64,000 nt of DNA from Klebsormidium nitens (GCA_000708835.1 DF236975.1:1-64000), one strand, 5' to 3'; shown: positions 46,659-59,747, counted from the first letter of the stretch. The notes: generated by a model not told the origin, from the sequence alone. Program-made: numbers and translations.

Positions 46659-47827
46659 AGTCAAGATGCATCTAGGGTATCAGCCCTTGCAAAAGGAACC
46701 GGTCTAGGCGATAATCTTGTCCCAAGCATCATCGTATGCTTCAATTGGCACAGTAGTTGTGCTCATGATATTGAACATGCAAGAGTCCACGTAATGCATG
46801 ATTCATATATCACCTGCATCCGACAATTCGAGATCATGTCAGTCACAGGCTATAATGTAGGCTTTGGGCCCGCGTGTTAAATGGTACTAGCCTGCTGGAC
46901 GCTGACGTAACCTTCGATTCGCTTGGGGATAGATCATGCGCATAACCGGGCGTTATGTCAGTTCATCGTGCAACTTCGATCGAGTGACGGAGCCATGGGT
47001 CCCCGCTTGACATGATAAGCTGCATGAACAAACCTCTCGCACAATGTGACGACAGTGATCGAAGGCCGGACGCGATCATTTACGGAAGCTAAAAGCCGTG
47101 ATACAGATCTAGGCAGTGCAAGATAGTCAATCTTCATCAAGCGTGCGCCGCTTCTCAGCTAGCTAGCCTCAAAACAAACCGCAAACCCATGCACCATGCC
47201 AGATGTCGCTGTCTCAAGACTGAAAGCGCGACCGTTTGATCTGGTAAGCTCCGAGCTTCGTTCGGCTGTTGCATTGAACGGATTGAGCTGTCAGCGGCAA
47301 ATGATTGAAGCTTAAAACTTGTTGAGTTTGTACATCAGGCTTATGGTGGAAACTTCGCCGCGTTTAGCTGAAGCAGTGAGAGCTTAAGCATCGTGCACCT
47401 ATAGCATTGTGTGCGTTGAGGTGAGCTCATGCGCTGCCAGCCGTCTGGCACTTAATTGAAGCCTGCACATACGGGAATTATATATGTGAATACCTGGAGA
47501 CTCGCCCGGGCAGCGCGCGTTATAGATGCTCTTACCAACTCAGCACATGGCTTCGCAAGCCTGTGTTAAGACACACATGCTCATTATACCCATTCCAACA
47601 AGGATCGCCATTGTTACGGAGAAAGGATAACAGCGGGGCATGCGGTACATGTCTATTGTACCGGTTATAAACGATGGGTTCTAGGGTGTACTCAAGTTAT
47701 ATACAGCAACGAGGACCAAGGCTGTTGTTAAAAAAAAAACGAAGCAGTCTCACAAGGACGATTGCTACCCGATCGTAACGTGCGTGTAAATGCTGGACAG
47801 GAGCACTGCAGATTAAAGCTCCAGATC
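46659..47827. other. No gene recognised
   Basis: This is intergenic sequence between two genes that end toward each other (RPC2 and the oxygenase). Frames are short, without motifs. Confidence 0.45.
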
Positions 47828-50800
47828 CTACTCGACCTGCCTAAAGATCTTTTCGCGCTCTTCGCCCCACTTTGGCACGGTTACGAGCATGGCCGCCGCG
47901 CAGTAGTAGTAGTTGATGCTCGGCTCATTTCCCTCCGCCACCCCAAACTTGCCCACATCCCAGAATTTGGAATGGCCGATGCACCACTCGATATCTTTCT
48001 GACGCTCCTCGGTCATCGAGGTGAACGTATACCTGAACTCATGGGCGTGGGCCATGTTGGTCCGATGTGTGTAATCCAATCCAGACAGCGGGGCCAAGAC
48101 GTCGATCAGCCCGTTTCCGTAGCCTGTGACGCGACCCTTCGTAAAGCGCCTCTGCGTGACCGCCCCTTTTGTCTTCCTAACGACCTTGAACCCGTCCGCT
48201 TTCAGCTCTTCATCTTGCGAAACGACGTCCGCTCCCGTTCCGGTCTGCGACGTCGCCGGAATCCTGCGAGGCGCCACCTCTTCGCCGTCCGAATCGGCGT
48301 CCGTTTCCGGTTCCTCCTCACCTTCCGTGTCGCCCTCCAGCTTGTACAAGTGTACGAATCGGACGTGGAGTCCGAGCGTTTTCGCATCCGCGAAGAGAAC
48401 GGCGTCCGCGCCTTTCAGCAGCGGCGCGGGGCGCTCGGCGAAGGCGTGGCTCGTGTGGGGGTAGCGGTGCTGAAAGAAAGGAAAGCCTTAAAAAGCCGTT
48501 GATCTGGGGATAGTGAAATAGTAAGTGCCAACTAGGGGCGGGTGTGGTTAGTCTGATGATTAAGGGTAAGTACGCATCGTAGTATGGAGGTGGAATGGAG
48601 GGTTCCAATTTCAATTCTAAAATGTAAAGGTTCCGACGTACATAATCCAATTTTTCTTGCAATCCTGTATGTTGCTTCACATCTGAATTGAGTCAACAAG
48701 GCCGTCACGGTGCTAGCAAACTGTTCTTGGGTCTCTCCTAAAGTCGTAAAGAAGGCTACTGCAACGCGCAAGTCACCTGTTCACGAGTCAAAGAATCAGA
48801 ACCTTCAAGGGTCAGATTTGAGGGTACAGCACTGACGTGCTTGCACTTTTTACTTTCGCTGTCAAAGTGGCTGTACGACATCGAGGCGCGACAGCGTTCC
48901 GGTCCCTTGACTAGGACACGATCGAAGGATAGAGCGAACGCCCCTTTTGGACCTTACCCCTACCCTAAAACCATCAGAATCCGACAAACTCTAAAGCCAT
49001 AAACCTGCACGGAGAAGGGAGGAGGCCTGCCTCAAAATGATAGCAACTCTTGTCAAACACAGATTTCAGAGAAGAAAGAAAGTTGGACAGGGGGCCAGAC
49101 CTAACCAGAGATCCAAACAGCTCGTTAAGCGGGAAGGGTTGGCACTTACCTGGCACATAAAGCCCAGCCTGCCGCCGTCATACATGAAGCTCTGCTGACT
49201 GAGAGAATTCAGGAGCGTCTGGTAAAGGCGCACGTGGCGCATGTCCGACGATGGTCCGAACGGCCTCTCTGGCGCGGGGCGGGCGTCCGCGTAGAGATTG
49301 TACGTCAGCGTGACGCGGTAGTGGCGGGTCACCTCCTTCACCTGCAATCGTGCACAGAGTTTGATGTCAAGCCCACAGAATCCCTTTTGTTGACCAGGAA
49401 TCCTTCCTCCCTAAACTCAAGTCTGGTGCTTCAGAGCAAAGGTAATCACGTCTTCTTGATGAAGGAGAACAACTTTCGTCTAGATATGCAACCAAACAAG
49501 TGTTCTTGGGAAAAGGGCGTTGGAGCAGCATTTCGATTCAATAGCATATTGTGACGAGGACGAGACTCTGATTCTTGCATCTGGAAGATCCTAATCTCCT
49601 GGCGTCTGAACGGTTCGTAGGTTTGGTTCTAGGGAACAAATCACCTCGTGTTCACAGTCGGAGTAGAGCGCGACCCATTGGATCGCGCTCCCTGATTTGC
49701 TGCTCCAGTCAATGACTGACGTCACGCTGCCGCGGCGGATGTGGAGCTCCCCGCCTTCGTGCTCAAACGGCAGGCACACCACCAGCGAGCCGAACATGTC
49801 CTCGCGGCGCGGTGTGTCCACGTGGCTCTTGAAAAAGTCGCCAGTTCTGTGAGCAAATAGAGATTTAGGTATACGAAAATTTTTGCCAGGATAGGCTGCT
49901 CACTCTTTAATTAAAACTGCAGCAAATGCGAAGCCCTTTTTGACGCAGCTAGATTGCATCCGTATGAGGAACTTGCTGAGTTAAGGGGAGTGCATAGTGC
50001 CTCAGTCACATCCGTCCTCAATGAGGACTTGGCTGGATCCAATGGATTGAACAATGCCTCCTGGATCAAGGTTGCGCATTTGCTCCGGTTGCCAGCCTTT
50101 GAAGAAACATGTTGATAACTCTCTAATCCGTCAGTTCCAAACAGATCTTTGAATCATGCATAAAGAGAACGATATCCGAAATATCAATCACAGCAGGTGG
50201 AGCAGCTTCCTTGCCTGTAGACGTTCAGTTTGTGGAGCTCCGCCCTGATGCCAAGCGCGTCCGGAGCCATCACCCGTTGGATTTCGGACAGGATGCTGTA
50301 TTCGGACAGGTTGAAAGTGCAGCAGTAATCTTCACCCAGCTTGAGAGCTTTCCTGCAACATTAGGTCAGATTATCGATTTGAGAAACGCTTTCGTTCAGA
50401 TTAAGGGGACTTTGAGTTGAGTGCCTCGGCTTTGGTTATGTGGACCTATAGCGAAACTCGAATATTGACTGAGTGGTTCGCAATGCACTAAGCCTTGTTG
50501 TTTCCAGAATCAGCAGAATTTAGGGGAAGCAATGCAAGTTGTGCTCTTCGTAACTCGTGGACAAACGGAGTGGTAAAACGAGTTTGCTGAGAATCTTGGT
50601 TTTAGAGGAGAATCAAAGGCAGGTCGTGATAAAGCAAGAGATTTACCATTCAAAGACTTAACGGCTCTTGCAAACTTCCTTCGGCAAAGAACACCTTCAA
50701 GTTACCTGTATGAAGGATCCAGAACATCCTCCTTCATTCTTCCAAAGGTTGCCTCCTCACAGGCGCTCATGAGGTCTTGGAATTCGTCCTCCTTCCCTCC

Positions 50801-51318
50801 TTTAAGGGGAACGTCCAGCATCTTGGGTTGACCCATACCATTCTTGGACTGCGCAGAAAAGAGAGAAGCAACTGCGTTGGAACTGCTTTTGTTTTGTTTC
50901 GAATGATTTTAGGTAGTTCAAAACTGTTCGAGCTGGTTGTTGTGAGTACATCCATATGAGGAAACGGTGTTTTGACAAGTTCTTAAGTACCCTTGTACAT
51001 GTTCTTCCAGGACCGTCTGACGACACACTCAATGGAAGCCTGTGTGCTGAGGCCTTAAGTTCGCCTTCGAATGAGATGACATCATTTCATTTCACAAGGG
51101 AACGAAAGTGACAACGGCCCTACCTGCACGTAGAATATCTTCAAACCACCAGACGGAATCTCCACAGCACCAGCATAGCAGAATGTCGCTGTCAGCTTTT
51201 CAGCGTCGCTGCCAATCTGATCCAGCAACGCGTCGCAGCACATGTCCAACAGCTTTGACGGGCCTTCGCCGCCACCTGCTTGCGGTTTAGTTTTGACAGG
51301 GTCCGGCGCCATGTTCAA
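47828..51318 (-). CDS. 2-oxoglutarate/Fe(II)-dependent oxygenase (prolyl-4-hydroxylase-like)
   Basis: Six exons join in phase: 51318 (or ATG at 51312)-51124, 50848-50706, 50352-50215, 49846-49645, 49341-49150, 48469-47828, giving about 501-503 aa. The double-stranded beta-helix core is clear. It has RTGDFFKSHVDTPR with the H-x-D iron ligands near residue 164, MFGSLVVCLPFEHEGGELHIR, YSDCEHEV with the distal iron-binding His near residue 221, and HYRVTLTYNLYA with the Arg that would bind the 2-oxoglutarate carboxylate. Such proteins hydroxylate protein or small substrates using O2 and 2-oxoglutarate; the substrate here is unknown. The C-terminal 200 residues (HRYPHTSHAFAE..., an acidic linker, then a helical part) are specific to this family as far as I can see. 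No signal peptide is evident. One intron has a GC donor. It diverges from the phosphorylase-like gene. Confidence 0.85.
49847..50214 (-). other. GC-AG intron in the oxygenase gene
   Basis: The exon ends CTACAG and the intron starts GCAAGG; the next exon starts AACTGG after cacag. Reading across restores NVYRTGDFFKSH in phase, which a GT donor nearby would not. GC-AG introns are a known minor class with exactly this donor context. Confidence 0.7.
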
Positions 51319-51853
51319 TCTTCACTTTCTTGACAGTGACTTGAAGCTGATTTGCTTCCGTGGCTGCAGATGCAACTAATATATAATGCATCTACTGAAG
51401 AGTGTGAGAACAGAGCATCATAATCTTGAGTTGGTAGCTTCATAGAATGAAGCCACCGGCGCTCCCGTCAATCGATATATAGGATTTGATGATCAGACTA
51501 CCGATCGAGGCCGGCGGCGCGGGCGGCTTACCTGGCCCGCACCGTAATGCTTCAGGGTTTGGGTTTGGTCGAGTCTTCACGAAGTGACACCTGGCAACTT
51601 GGCGACACGCCACCAAAACCCGACACTTGGCAGCGTCTGATTGCTTGAAAGTGTCCGCCATGGCGCCTCACTTTCCCCTTGCCGGTGCAGGAGCATCTTC
51701 TTTCCTGGCGGCTGCAGCCGGGCCCCAGCAGGGCTGCAGCAACATCATCATTGGTTCCTGCACATCATTTCTTCCAGCCTTACATCAACATTGAAACCTT
51801 GACAGCCCCTGCATCTGTTTGTGAGCACGTCAGCCTAGCATTAGCGAGCGGCC
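51319..51853. other. Divergent promoter region between oxygenase and phosphorylase-like genes
   Basis: About 535 bases separate the two start codons. A 44-codon frame starting in CCATGG (51660-51794, plus) lies in the presumed 5' leader of the phosphorylase-like gene. It could be an upstream ORF or an unused alternative start. Confidence 0.4.
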
Positions 51854-54800
51854 ATGCCACCAGCTGATTGCCTCTTGGCTCAAACAACTTCCAATCAAAT
51901 AAGATTATGCTTTGGAGTTATTGACAGACTACCGCGATCAAATCAGGCATGCTCAAATGTCTGTTGCACACTTAGGAGGCCTCTGAAGTTGGTTGGTAGT
52001 TGCAAGCTTCGCTCTGGTGCATTTGACCTGCATAAAACGGGCCAACTTCGGTTGCACAGCAGGACGTTTGGACAAAAGCAGCAGGTGAAGGGGACAAGGA
52101 GCATTGTGGGACAGAAAAGTAACATGGGAGCCTCAGAGGCTGCGGAGGTAAGCTTGAATAAGGGGTTAATAAACCGTGCCGAAAGAGAGAGTTGCAATGT
52201 CCTGCAGACTCTACCTTCAATATCAGCTGTAATGTGGACACGTGCTCATATGTCGACGTCTCTAGTAGCGTAAACACTTTTTTTTAATATATGAATTTCG
52301 TCAATCTCTGTTACATGTGTAGCAGTACCAGCACTCCACCTGGTACGCTCAGATCGTGCACTTGAGAATTTCTCTCTCTTTGTTCGGAGGATTATGCATA
52401 CTACTATGCAATTTTGAACAAAAAAGTTAGAATCTTCCAACTCATGGCAGTTGGGCAGTAAGGGCGCCTTCTTCTTTTCGATTCAGACTTGCATCCTTCT
52501 AGATCGTTGTTGGGTAATGTCCCGAAGTAACGTGGAGTTGATCGGTACGCAGCCTGATGCTGGCTGGCTTTCAGTGTGTTCTCAAGATTTTTGCATTACC
52601 ACTCTCGTCAAACCTTTGCTTTTTAAAACCAATCAAAGTGCTCCTTACCGCAACGCCCTTGAAAGCATCCTTGATGAAACCTTCTGAAATGTTTTAACTG
52701 CTAGATGTTGTTGCGATAACTCTGGCACATCTGTGGAAAAGGAGGAGATATTGACCTTCGAATCTAAACCCACCTGCTCTTCCCATAGGGGTGGAAGCTG
52801 AAAGCCTAGAATCTGATCTCGAAAACAGCAGCTACGTCCCTCCTCTCACGTTGGCCTTATCTGGTTGGCAATCAGCCGACATCTCTTCTTTTGGACGTCA
52901 TCTATCTGACTTGGAAGGATGCAAGGATGTTGAGTGGTAAACTCAATTTGATGATTGGGCAGGCTATATTCAAAAAGCTTAAAACCACATTCCTGTGCAG
53001 ACGGATCGCAACATGGCCATCGGGGCTGGGGTGACGCCCCTCTTCCCTGGGTTCAACGACCTATACTACAGTGACACCGCGACATGCGAGTCGAGGTTTC
53101 GGAATGGATACTTCGACGAGTCGGACAAAGACCCGTTGGCGTTTATGACGCTGCGAAACCAGGTTCAGTTGAGCACGTATGGGAACAGCATTGGGAAGAA
53201 CATGAAGGATCTGTATCGGTTTGTCAGCGACCACTTGAGAGGTGAGTTTGCAAAATTGACTAAGCTGTCCAACTGGAACAAATCCCTTGATTCTGCTCTG
53301 GCCCTTCACTTCAAAGCTTGGCTTGCATTGGTTGAGCTGAAAGTACGCTACTTTAGTGATGTAGATAGTGCTGGGAGCTAGACGGAAAAGGCAAGTAGTC
53401 ATGCAAGTAGAACATGCTGCCACCGGTAGGGCTCATCTTGTTCTGAAATAGGAGATATAGTTGCTCTCCAGCCACCAGTTCCTATAGCCAATGAAAGCAC
53501 TTGAGATTGGAGTTCTATTAGGGATGAATAGCTGCATTAGACTGAACATTTTGATGGGAGGGTAAAGACTCAGGAGAAGTATGTGCAAGCAAGACTTCGA
53601 GCTGACTCTTCTGCCTTGCAGGCGCCATTGGCAGTGTCCACTTGCTGCCGATCTACCCCTCCTCTGGGGATGGCGGTTTTGCACCGATAGCTTATACGAG
53701 CGTCGACCCGGAGATGGGCTCATGGGATGACGTCAAAACGATTTCGGACCGCTACGATCTGTGCGTGGAATTCATGGTCAACCACATATCGCCGGAATCG
53801 GACCAGTTTAAGGACTTTATCCAGAAAGGGGATGACTCGGAGTTTGCGGAGATGTTCATTGACTGGGACAAGTTCTGGCCCGAAGGTGAACTACATTGGC
53901 CATTCTTTCAATTCCTGAATGATCCGGACTCTTTCTGTACCACGTAGTTGAGAATGCAGGTGTAGCAATCTTCTTAGGCAAGCTTCCTGTTGAGCGCAAG
54001 GGAGTCACTCGTGGAGACTATACTTGTGGTATTGAACCAAATAAAGGAGGCGTACTTGATTGATCTTGAAAAGCTGAAGGTGAAGTCTCTCCCGAGTCCG
54101 TTTGCTTCGATCGAATTGGAGGGAGGGCTTAAATATCTGTCGAGGCAGACTCATCAAGACGTTTTTCAGCCTGAACCTTACGGGCTGACTCAAGTTCGGT
54201 CAAACTTCGTGTGCCTGATCAAGGTGTGACAGCAAAGAGTGCAGATCCGATGATGAAGCTAGAGCTTTTGGTTCCTTTTCAGGACGTCCGACCAAGGAGG
54301 ACCTAGCGCGAATCCGGACGCGCAAGGGAGAGGCGCCCGTCTTGGAGGTAGAGATGGCGGACGGGAGCAAGCGGCGGGTCTGGTGCACCTTTGGCCCGCA
54401 GCAGATAGACATCAACCCAATGACTCCCGCGGGTAAGAAAAGTTTCTCTCGTCGTCATGGGGAGGATTGGAAGGGGCGGTCGTGGCTGTTCGTTTGGTGA
54501 GAACTTCTCTCACTTACAATTTGCTCGAGAAGCCTGGCGCTCGCAAGTCGCTAACGGAAAGAGTATTTTGGATGAGTTCAGTTGGGTGTGCCTCAGTCGG
54601 GGGACGGAAGCAAGCGCGAGCTGATGCTCGTTTTGGGCTTGCTTCATCCCCTGATCTCTAACCGAAAGACAGAAGATTGAACACTCCCGTTCCGTCGGGT
54701 TTTCAACGTCGAGGGAACTGATACCAAGCTCTGCTATTGGGAAACGGAGGGCAAAGGAGCCTGCCTGATTCTGACGAACGTTACCTACTGCTGACGTGCG

Positions 54801-57410
54801 GGTACGCTTTTTGTATCGTGCAGGTTGGAAGTTCGTGCACACGTCCATCTGCAGCCTTTACAACAAGGGGGCACGTGTCATCCGCCTGGACGCCTTTGGG
54901 TACTTCACCAAAAAGCTGGGAACGCGCTGCTTCTTCGAGGTGAGGAGGCTCCTTTTGGCAAAGTACCCCGCCTATGGTGGTAAATTGTAACTGCGGCTCG
55001 GGGTAGAGATCCGCTGTCAGGCGTTCTGCTTTCTCTCAGAATGACCTTATCCGGTAGTCTGGGCGCTTCGACGAAGTTTATACAGAGAGCGATTGATAAG
55101 AGGCCTGCGCTGGGCGGGGGGGAGGGAGGCCAAGCCACCGACCGACATTTTCACGAGCCCGCCCGCATAGAAGACAATGAGTCATGCTGGACTGCGGTTT
55201 TCCCGGAGCGGCCGTTTAAAGTTCAAAGGCGACATATGCTTGTGGTGTTCCACTGCTTGGATCGCTTTGAATGGTTATTGTTCGGACCTTCTGATTGTTA
55301 CTTCAAGGAATGGCGCTTGCGGCTGGTCATGATTGTCTTTTCGACCGTATGGACCGACAAGTGGCGATAATTTCAATGGTCACTTTCACCTATGGTGCCA
55401 CACGTCATCGGTGTCAGATAGACTGTACGGTTCGCCTGACCGCGGATGCTGCGCGTGCAGGAGCCGGAGAGCTGGGAGCTGTTGGAGAACATCGAGAAGC
55501 TTGTAGAGGAACGGGGCATCAGGTACGCAAAATCTTCGCCAGTCTGAAGATTTCAGGTTTGGTTGAGCAGCGGACCCCTGTCCTTTGCAGGGTTGAATGC
55601 CATGACAGAACCGCGCCTGTCAAACCAGACTCCTGGTGCTGAGTACCTGGTCCAGACAGAGCAAATCCTTGTAGATTCCATCAAACTCGAACGGTTGTGG
55701 TTGCGCAGCGCTACCTAAAACATGACCCTGGCCAGCTAACACCCGGCAGCTTCTGAGTTCTCTTAAGTTCAACGGCCGCTTTGAGAAGCTGAGACTCCGG
55801 GCGCTCGATTGCAAGCTTCTGGAATCAAGAGATACGCCGCTCTGTGTCTCGGCTCTGCATTCCCAGCCGCTTGTGCAAACGATCACAAAATTAACTCGCT
55901 TTACGAGTTCTTCGATAGTTCGATCTTTATCTGACGATCGCACGGTCCAGATTGCTTTGCGAGGTGCACGAGGAGTACGAGACGAACCTGAAGATCGCGG
56001 AGCGCGGCTACTGGGTGTACGACTTCGCTCTCCCGCTCCTAGTTCTCCACGCCTTCCACTTCCGGACTGCCGAAAATCTGAGACATTGGCTCCACATCTG
56101 CCCGCGGCGGCAGATCACCGTTTTGGATACGCACGACGGGATGGGGATTGATGACATTTCGGGACTGGCTACGGTGAGCGGCATGCGTACTTTGCAGTCT
56201 GGATCTGGTCTCGTGTGCTCGCGCTTTCGTTTGGCTGGTTGGTCTTATTACCCGGACAGCCTGATAGTGCCGTCGAAACCTTTCATGGCTGTAGAGTGCG
56301 GATGATAATATGGGGGACAGGAAGCGCCGACATTCTTAAATCAAATGGAAGACCTCTGCTTCGTGGGACCTCGTAACGGTCTCTTCGTTTGTGCGTCTTT
56401 GCCTGGGTGTGCCAGTTCTTTCGCCGTCCCCCTTCTTTGTAAGAGCCTTTTGTCGTTTTTCACCCGCTTCCAGTGGATAGAGATTCTTTGGAAGATCTCG
56501 ATGCCGTTGCGTCATTGACAAATTACTTGCCGTCAACTTTGCGAGCGGGGGCTCCTTCATGAATGCCGATCACGTAGTGCGCTTCGCTTCCAAAAACATC
56601 CCAATCCGTCGGCATCATTGCAGTCAGGCTGAAACATGCACATCTCAGAAAGGCACGACCAGTCAGCACCGAGAGAGACTAGTGAACCCCCTGAGGCCGT
56701 GCAAAAGCTTCTTTCTGTTTGCTGACCATCACTTCGCTTCGCAGGTGTGCGATACGGAGGAATTGAAAAAGATTGCGTCCGAGGCGCAGTCCAAAAACCT
56801 TGCGTCTATCACGCCGAAGTTCCTGTACGACCCGGAAAAGTCGGTCTACGTGTCCAACCCGCACCAAATCAACTGTACATACTACTCCGCGTGCGAGCAA
56901 GAGGACCATCTATACCTTTTGGCGCGCGCCATACAATTCTTTTGCCCGGGGATCCCGCTAGTGTACTACGTCGGGATGCTGGCCGGCAGTAACGACCTGT
57001 GCCTGGCGAAGAGAACCGGCAGCGGACGGGAGATAAACCGGCACCGGTACTCGTACGAGCAGGCGGTCGAAGAAGTGCAAAGACCGGTCGTGCAGACTCT
57101 GCTAGAAATGTGCCGGTTCCGGAATCAGCACCCCGCGTTTCGCGGGCGGATGCACGTGGAAGATGACGTGCCGGGCCACGTGCTGGTGGTGACGTGGCAG
57201 AACGGGGAGGCGCGCGCGACGCTGACCGTCGATTTCCAGACCAAGGCGTACAACATAGCGCATACTGGGCACGATCATAAGGAGGGGGACGAGTTGCGGG
57301 TTGTGCGGTTTGAGAGGGGTGGGGAGGGGTCTCACGAGGACAGCATTCTGGGTTTGGATACGACCGTGCGAATGGCGCCAGAGCGGGGGGAGATGGTTGT
57401 CTCGGCCTGA
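51854..57410 (+). CDS. Putatively plastid-targeted sucrose-phosphorylase-family enzyme (GH13 subfamily 18)
   Basis: Eight exons join in phase: 51854-52147, 53001-53241, 53622-53885, 54283-54432, 54824-54939, 55461-55522, 55951-56173, 56745-57410, about 671 aa. The first 98 residues (exon 1) are Ser/Arg/Leu-rich and look like a transit peptide; start choice is uncertain. The rest matches bacterial sucrose phosphorylase: GSVHLLPIYPSSGDGGF, VEFMVNHISPES, RVIRLDAFGY (nucleophile D339), LLCEVHEEY (acid/base E380), VYDFALPLLVLHA, ITVLDTHDGMG (transition-state D438), FFCPGIPLVYYVGMLAGSND and GREINRHRYS. All catalytic residues are present. The family phosphorolyses an alpha-glucoside to glucose 1-phosphate; relatives act on sucrose, sucrose 6'-phosphate, glucosylglycerol or glucosylglycerate, and I cannot choose among these. 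The family is mainly bacterial, so an old transfer followed by intron gain is likely. Confidence 0.88.
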
Positions 57411-58029
57411 AGGAAGCATAAAGTATTGCAGGCGCGCGCCGCAACCGTCAGGTCGATTGGCCTTATTGTATTTATCTATTCTCGAATCGCAAGTATTGAA
57501 TACTTTCAGTTAAAGCAGAGGAAGCATGAGTTGGGCAGTTGTGCCTGTGTATGAACAGTTGGTGGTCGATAAAAGCTAACGGCGCTTCTGCGAATTCTTG
57601 GTCAAAAAGGAGAGTATAAAGCATGCAGATTTGGACAGCGTGAACGATTCATCAATGTATTATCAATTGACGTACATTGTTCCTTAGCCGGTTGTAACAC
57701 ACACCATCGACAATTGATCCTAAGTAGCATGAAGCTGGGAATGAGTTCATCGACGAGAATATTGGGACGCTAATTGAATTGTATAAGGGCATAAACATCA
57801 CCTCTAGACTTCTCTTTTCCTGCGGCCATGTGAAAACAGAAATTTTCACGTCTGCCGTACGACTTCAGAAGCCCCTCCCTCTTCAAGGTGGGGCAAGGGG
57901 CACCGCCTACATAAAATGGCACACCGTCTACATGAAATGAGGGGGGATACGAAAATCGGACGAAAATCTGCAAGCGGCAAATGGTACACTGCTAAGCAAT
58001 TTATCACATTGAAGTTCAACAAACTCAGC
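57411..58029. other. No gene recognised
   Basis: This is the shared 3' flank of two convergent genes. Frames are short only. Confidence 0.5.
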
Positions 58030-59747
58030 TTATGAGAGCTTGCCTCTGCGCCAACCTACTGTAAACCCCCAGACCGAAGAAGCCATGTTCAGACACAACA
58101 ACCCCGACCCTGGGAACCTCTGCTTCTTCAGCTTGAGACGATTAAGACTTTTCAGCTTGACCAGGTGTGGCGCCAGAAACGCTGCGCCCTCATTCGAAAA
58201 GCTGTTACTTGCCAAATCTAATGAAGTTAGCTCTGTAAGCTTGCCTAATTCTGGCGCCAAGGCCGCTGCTCCCCCATCCTTGAAGGCGTTCCACCCCAGG
58301 TCAAGGTAGGTGAGCTTCGTGAGCTTGCCTAACTCAGGCGCCAAGACCACCGCGCCAGCATCATTGATGTAATTCACCCCCAGGTCAAGGTACCTTAGCT
58401 CTGTGAGTTTGCCTAACACTGGCGCCCAATGCGCCGTGGATTCTTTCTCCTCGTCCTCGGATTTTTCCTCCTCGTCCTCTCTCGGTTCTCTCCAGGTGTT
58501 TTTGCGCAGGATGAGTGAGGTGAGCCCAGTGAGCTTGCCCAACTCAGGGGCCAATGCCTCTACACCCTCATCGTCAAACCAGTTACGTCCTAGATTGAGA
58601 TACGTGAGCTTCGTAAGCTTGCCCAACATAGGCACTAAATCCACGGCTTCTCCAAAGTCATTCTCCCATAGATTCAGTGAGGTAAGCCCACCGAGTTATC
58701 CCACCTCAATCAGCTCTTGCATTTCATGGTCAATTAGATTGCCCAGAGCGTTTTCGCTCAGAATCAGACTTGTAAGCCCCTCATTCTTGCCTAATCCACG
58801 GGCCATGTGCGCTGCCCCTACAGCGGAAAGACGTGTGTCCCGCAGATCCAATGAGGTGAGCCCAACCAGATTCCCTAACTCAACCAGATTTTCTTCCCTC
58901 TCGTTGAGTATGTTTTCGCTAAGAATCAGAGTAGTCAGCCCCGTATTCTTGCCCAACCCGCGCGCCATGTACACTGCCCCTAAAGTGGAGATTTTTGTGT
59001 TGCTGAGATTCAACATAGTAAGCCCAGTGACCTTGCCTAGCCCGGACGCCACGGCGTCAGCGCCCTCGTCCTTGAGACTAGTCCCATGTAAATCCAGGAC
59101 TGTGAGCTTAGCGAACTGCCCCAGCTCAGGCGCCAAAAGCTGCCAGAAACCCTTGTGGTCGCTGCTGGGATACTCAGGGTCATAGCACCTTAATGGTGAA
59201 GACGACCTCGGTCGAACAAGAAGACCCCCCAAGCTAAGAGACCTTAGACCTTGCATATTGTGCAGCAGAAACAAAATCTTCTGAACCTTACAGCTATCAC
59301 TTGGGGTACACTCATCAGGATCCGCCACCAGACGAAAGTGCGAGCTGGTAGATTCAATTTCACTTAAAGCCTCCTGATCGGCAGCATGAGTGAACAGCGT
59401 CCAGCTCTTGCTATTGACACTCTTGTAGATATTCCTGAGCTTCTTGCTCGTGGATGCGAATGCGACCTCATCCCCACCGCCATCTTTTGCTACTTCCCCC
59501 ATAATTCTTCCGAGCACGTCGTCTGGCAGACTTTCAATCTGCACAACACAGTCCGTAGATCCAATCAGATAACTTACCCGAACAAGAAGGAGAATGGTAC
59601 TGAGCCCTTCTGAACAACAGCCGGCAACCTAGGGATCGGAATATCCACAAGCAAGCACCACAAGCACCACACTGAGCACCACTTAGTGCTTACCTCACTC
59701 TCCTCGTCGACCCCACTCGACAGATGCCTTCCTTCCGTGGGCGCCAT
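58030..59747 (-). pseudogene. F-box-like leucine-rich-repeat protein interrupted by one in-frame stop
   Basis: Exon 1 (59747-59694, MAPTEGRHLSS...) joins in phase 0 to exon 2 (59538-58030). Residues 19 onward, IESLPDDVLGRIMGEVA and AFASTSKKLRNIYKS, resemble an F-box. LRR_RI-type repeats follow (GLTSLDLRDTRLSAVGAAHMARGLG, TKLTYLDLGWNAFKDGGAAALAPELG). A TAA at 58696-58698 stops the product after 298 residues, yet the same frame continues for 221 codons with intact leucine-rich repeats, so the full form would be about 520 aa. By alignment of repeats the stop replaces a residue in the G-x-L-x-x-L-T-S-L-x-L consensus. It is either a recent pseudogene, an allele, or a short functional form. F-box LRR proteins select targets for SCF ubiquitin ligases; this is weak evidence here. 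Confidence 0.7.
58696..58698 (-). other. In-frame TAA inside a leucine-rich repeat
   Basis: The minus strand reads gag gtg gga TAA ctc ggt ggg ctt acc tca ctg. The following codons continue the repeat as LGGLTSLNLWEND. An AAA lysine codon, as in the GKLT repeats elsewhere in the gene, would become TAA by one substitution. Confidence 0.8.
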
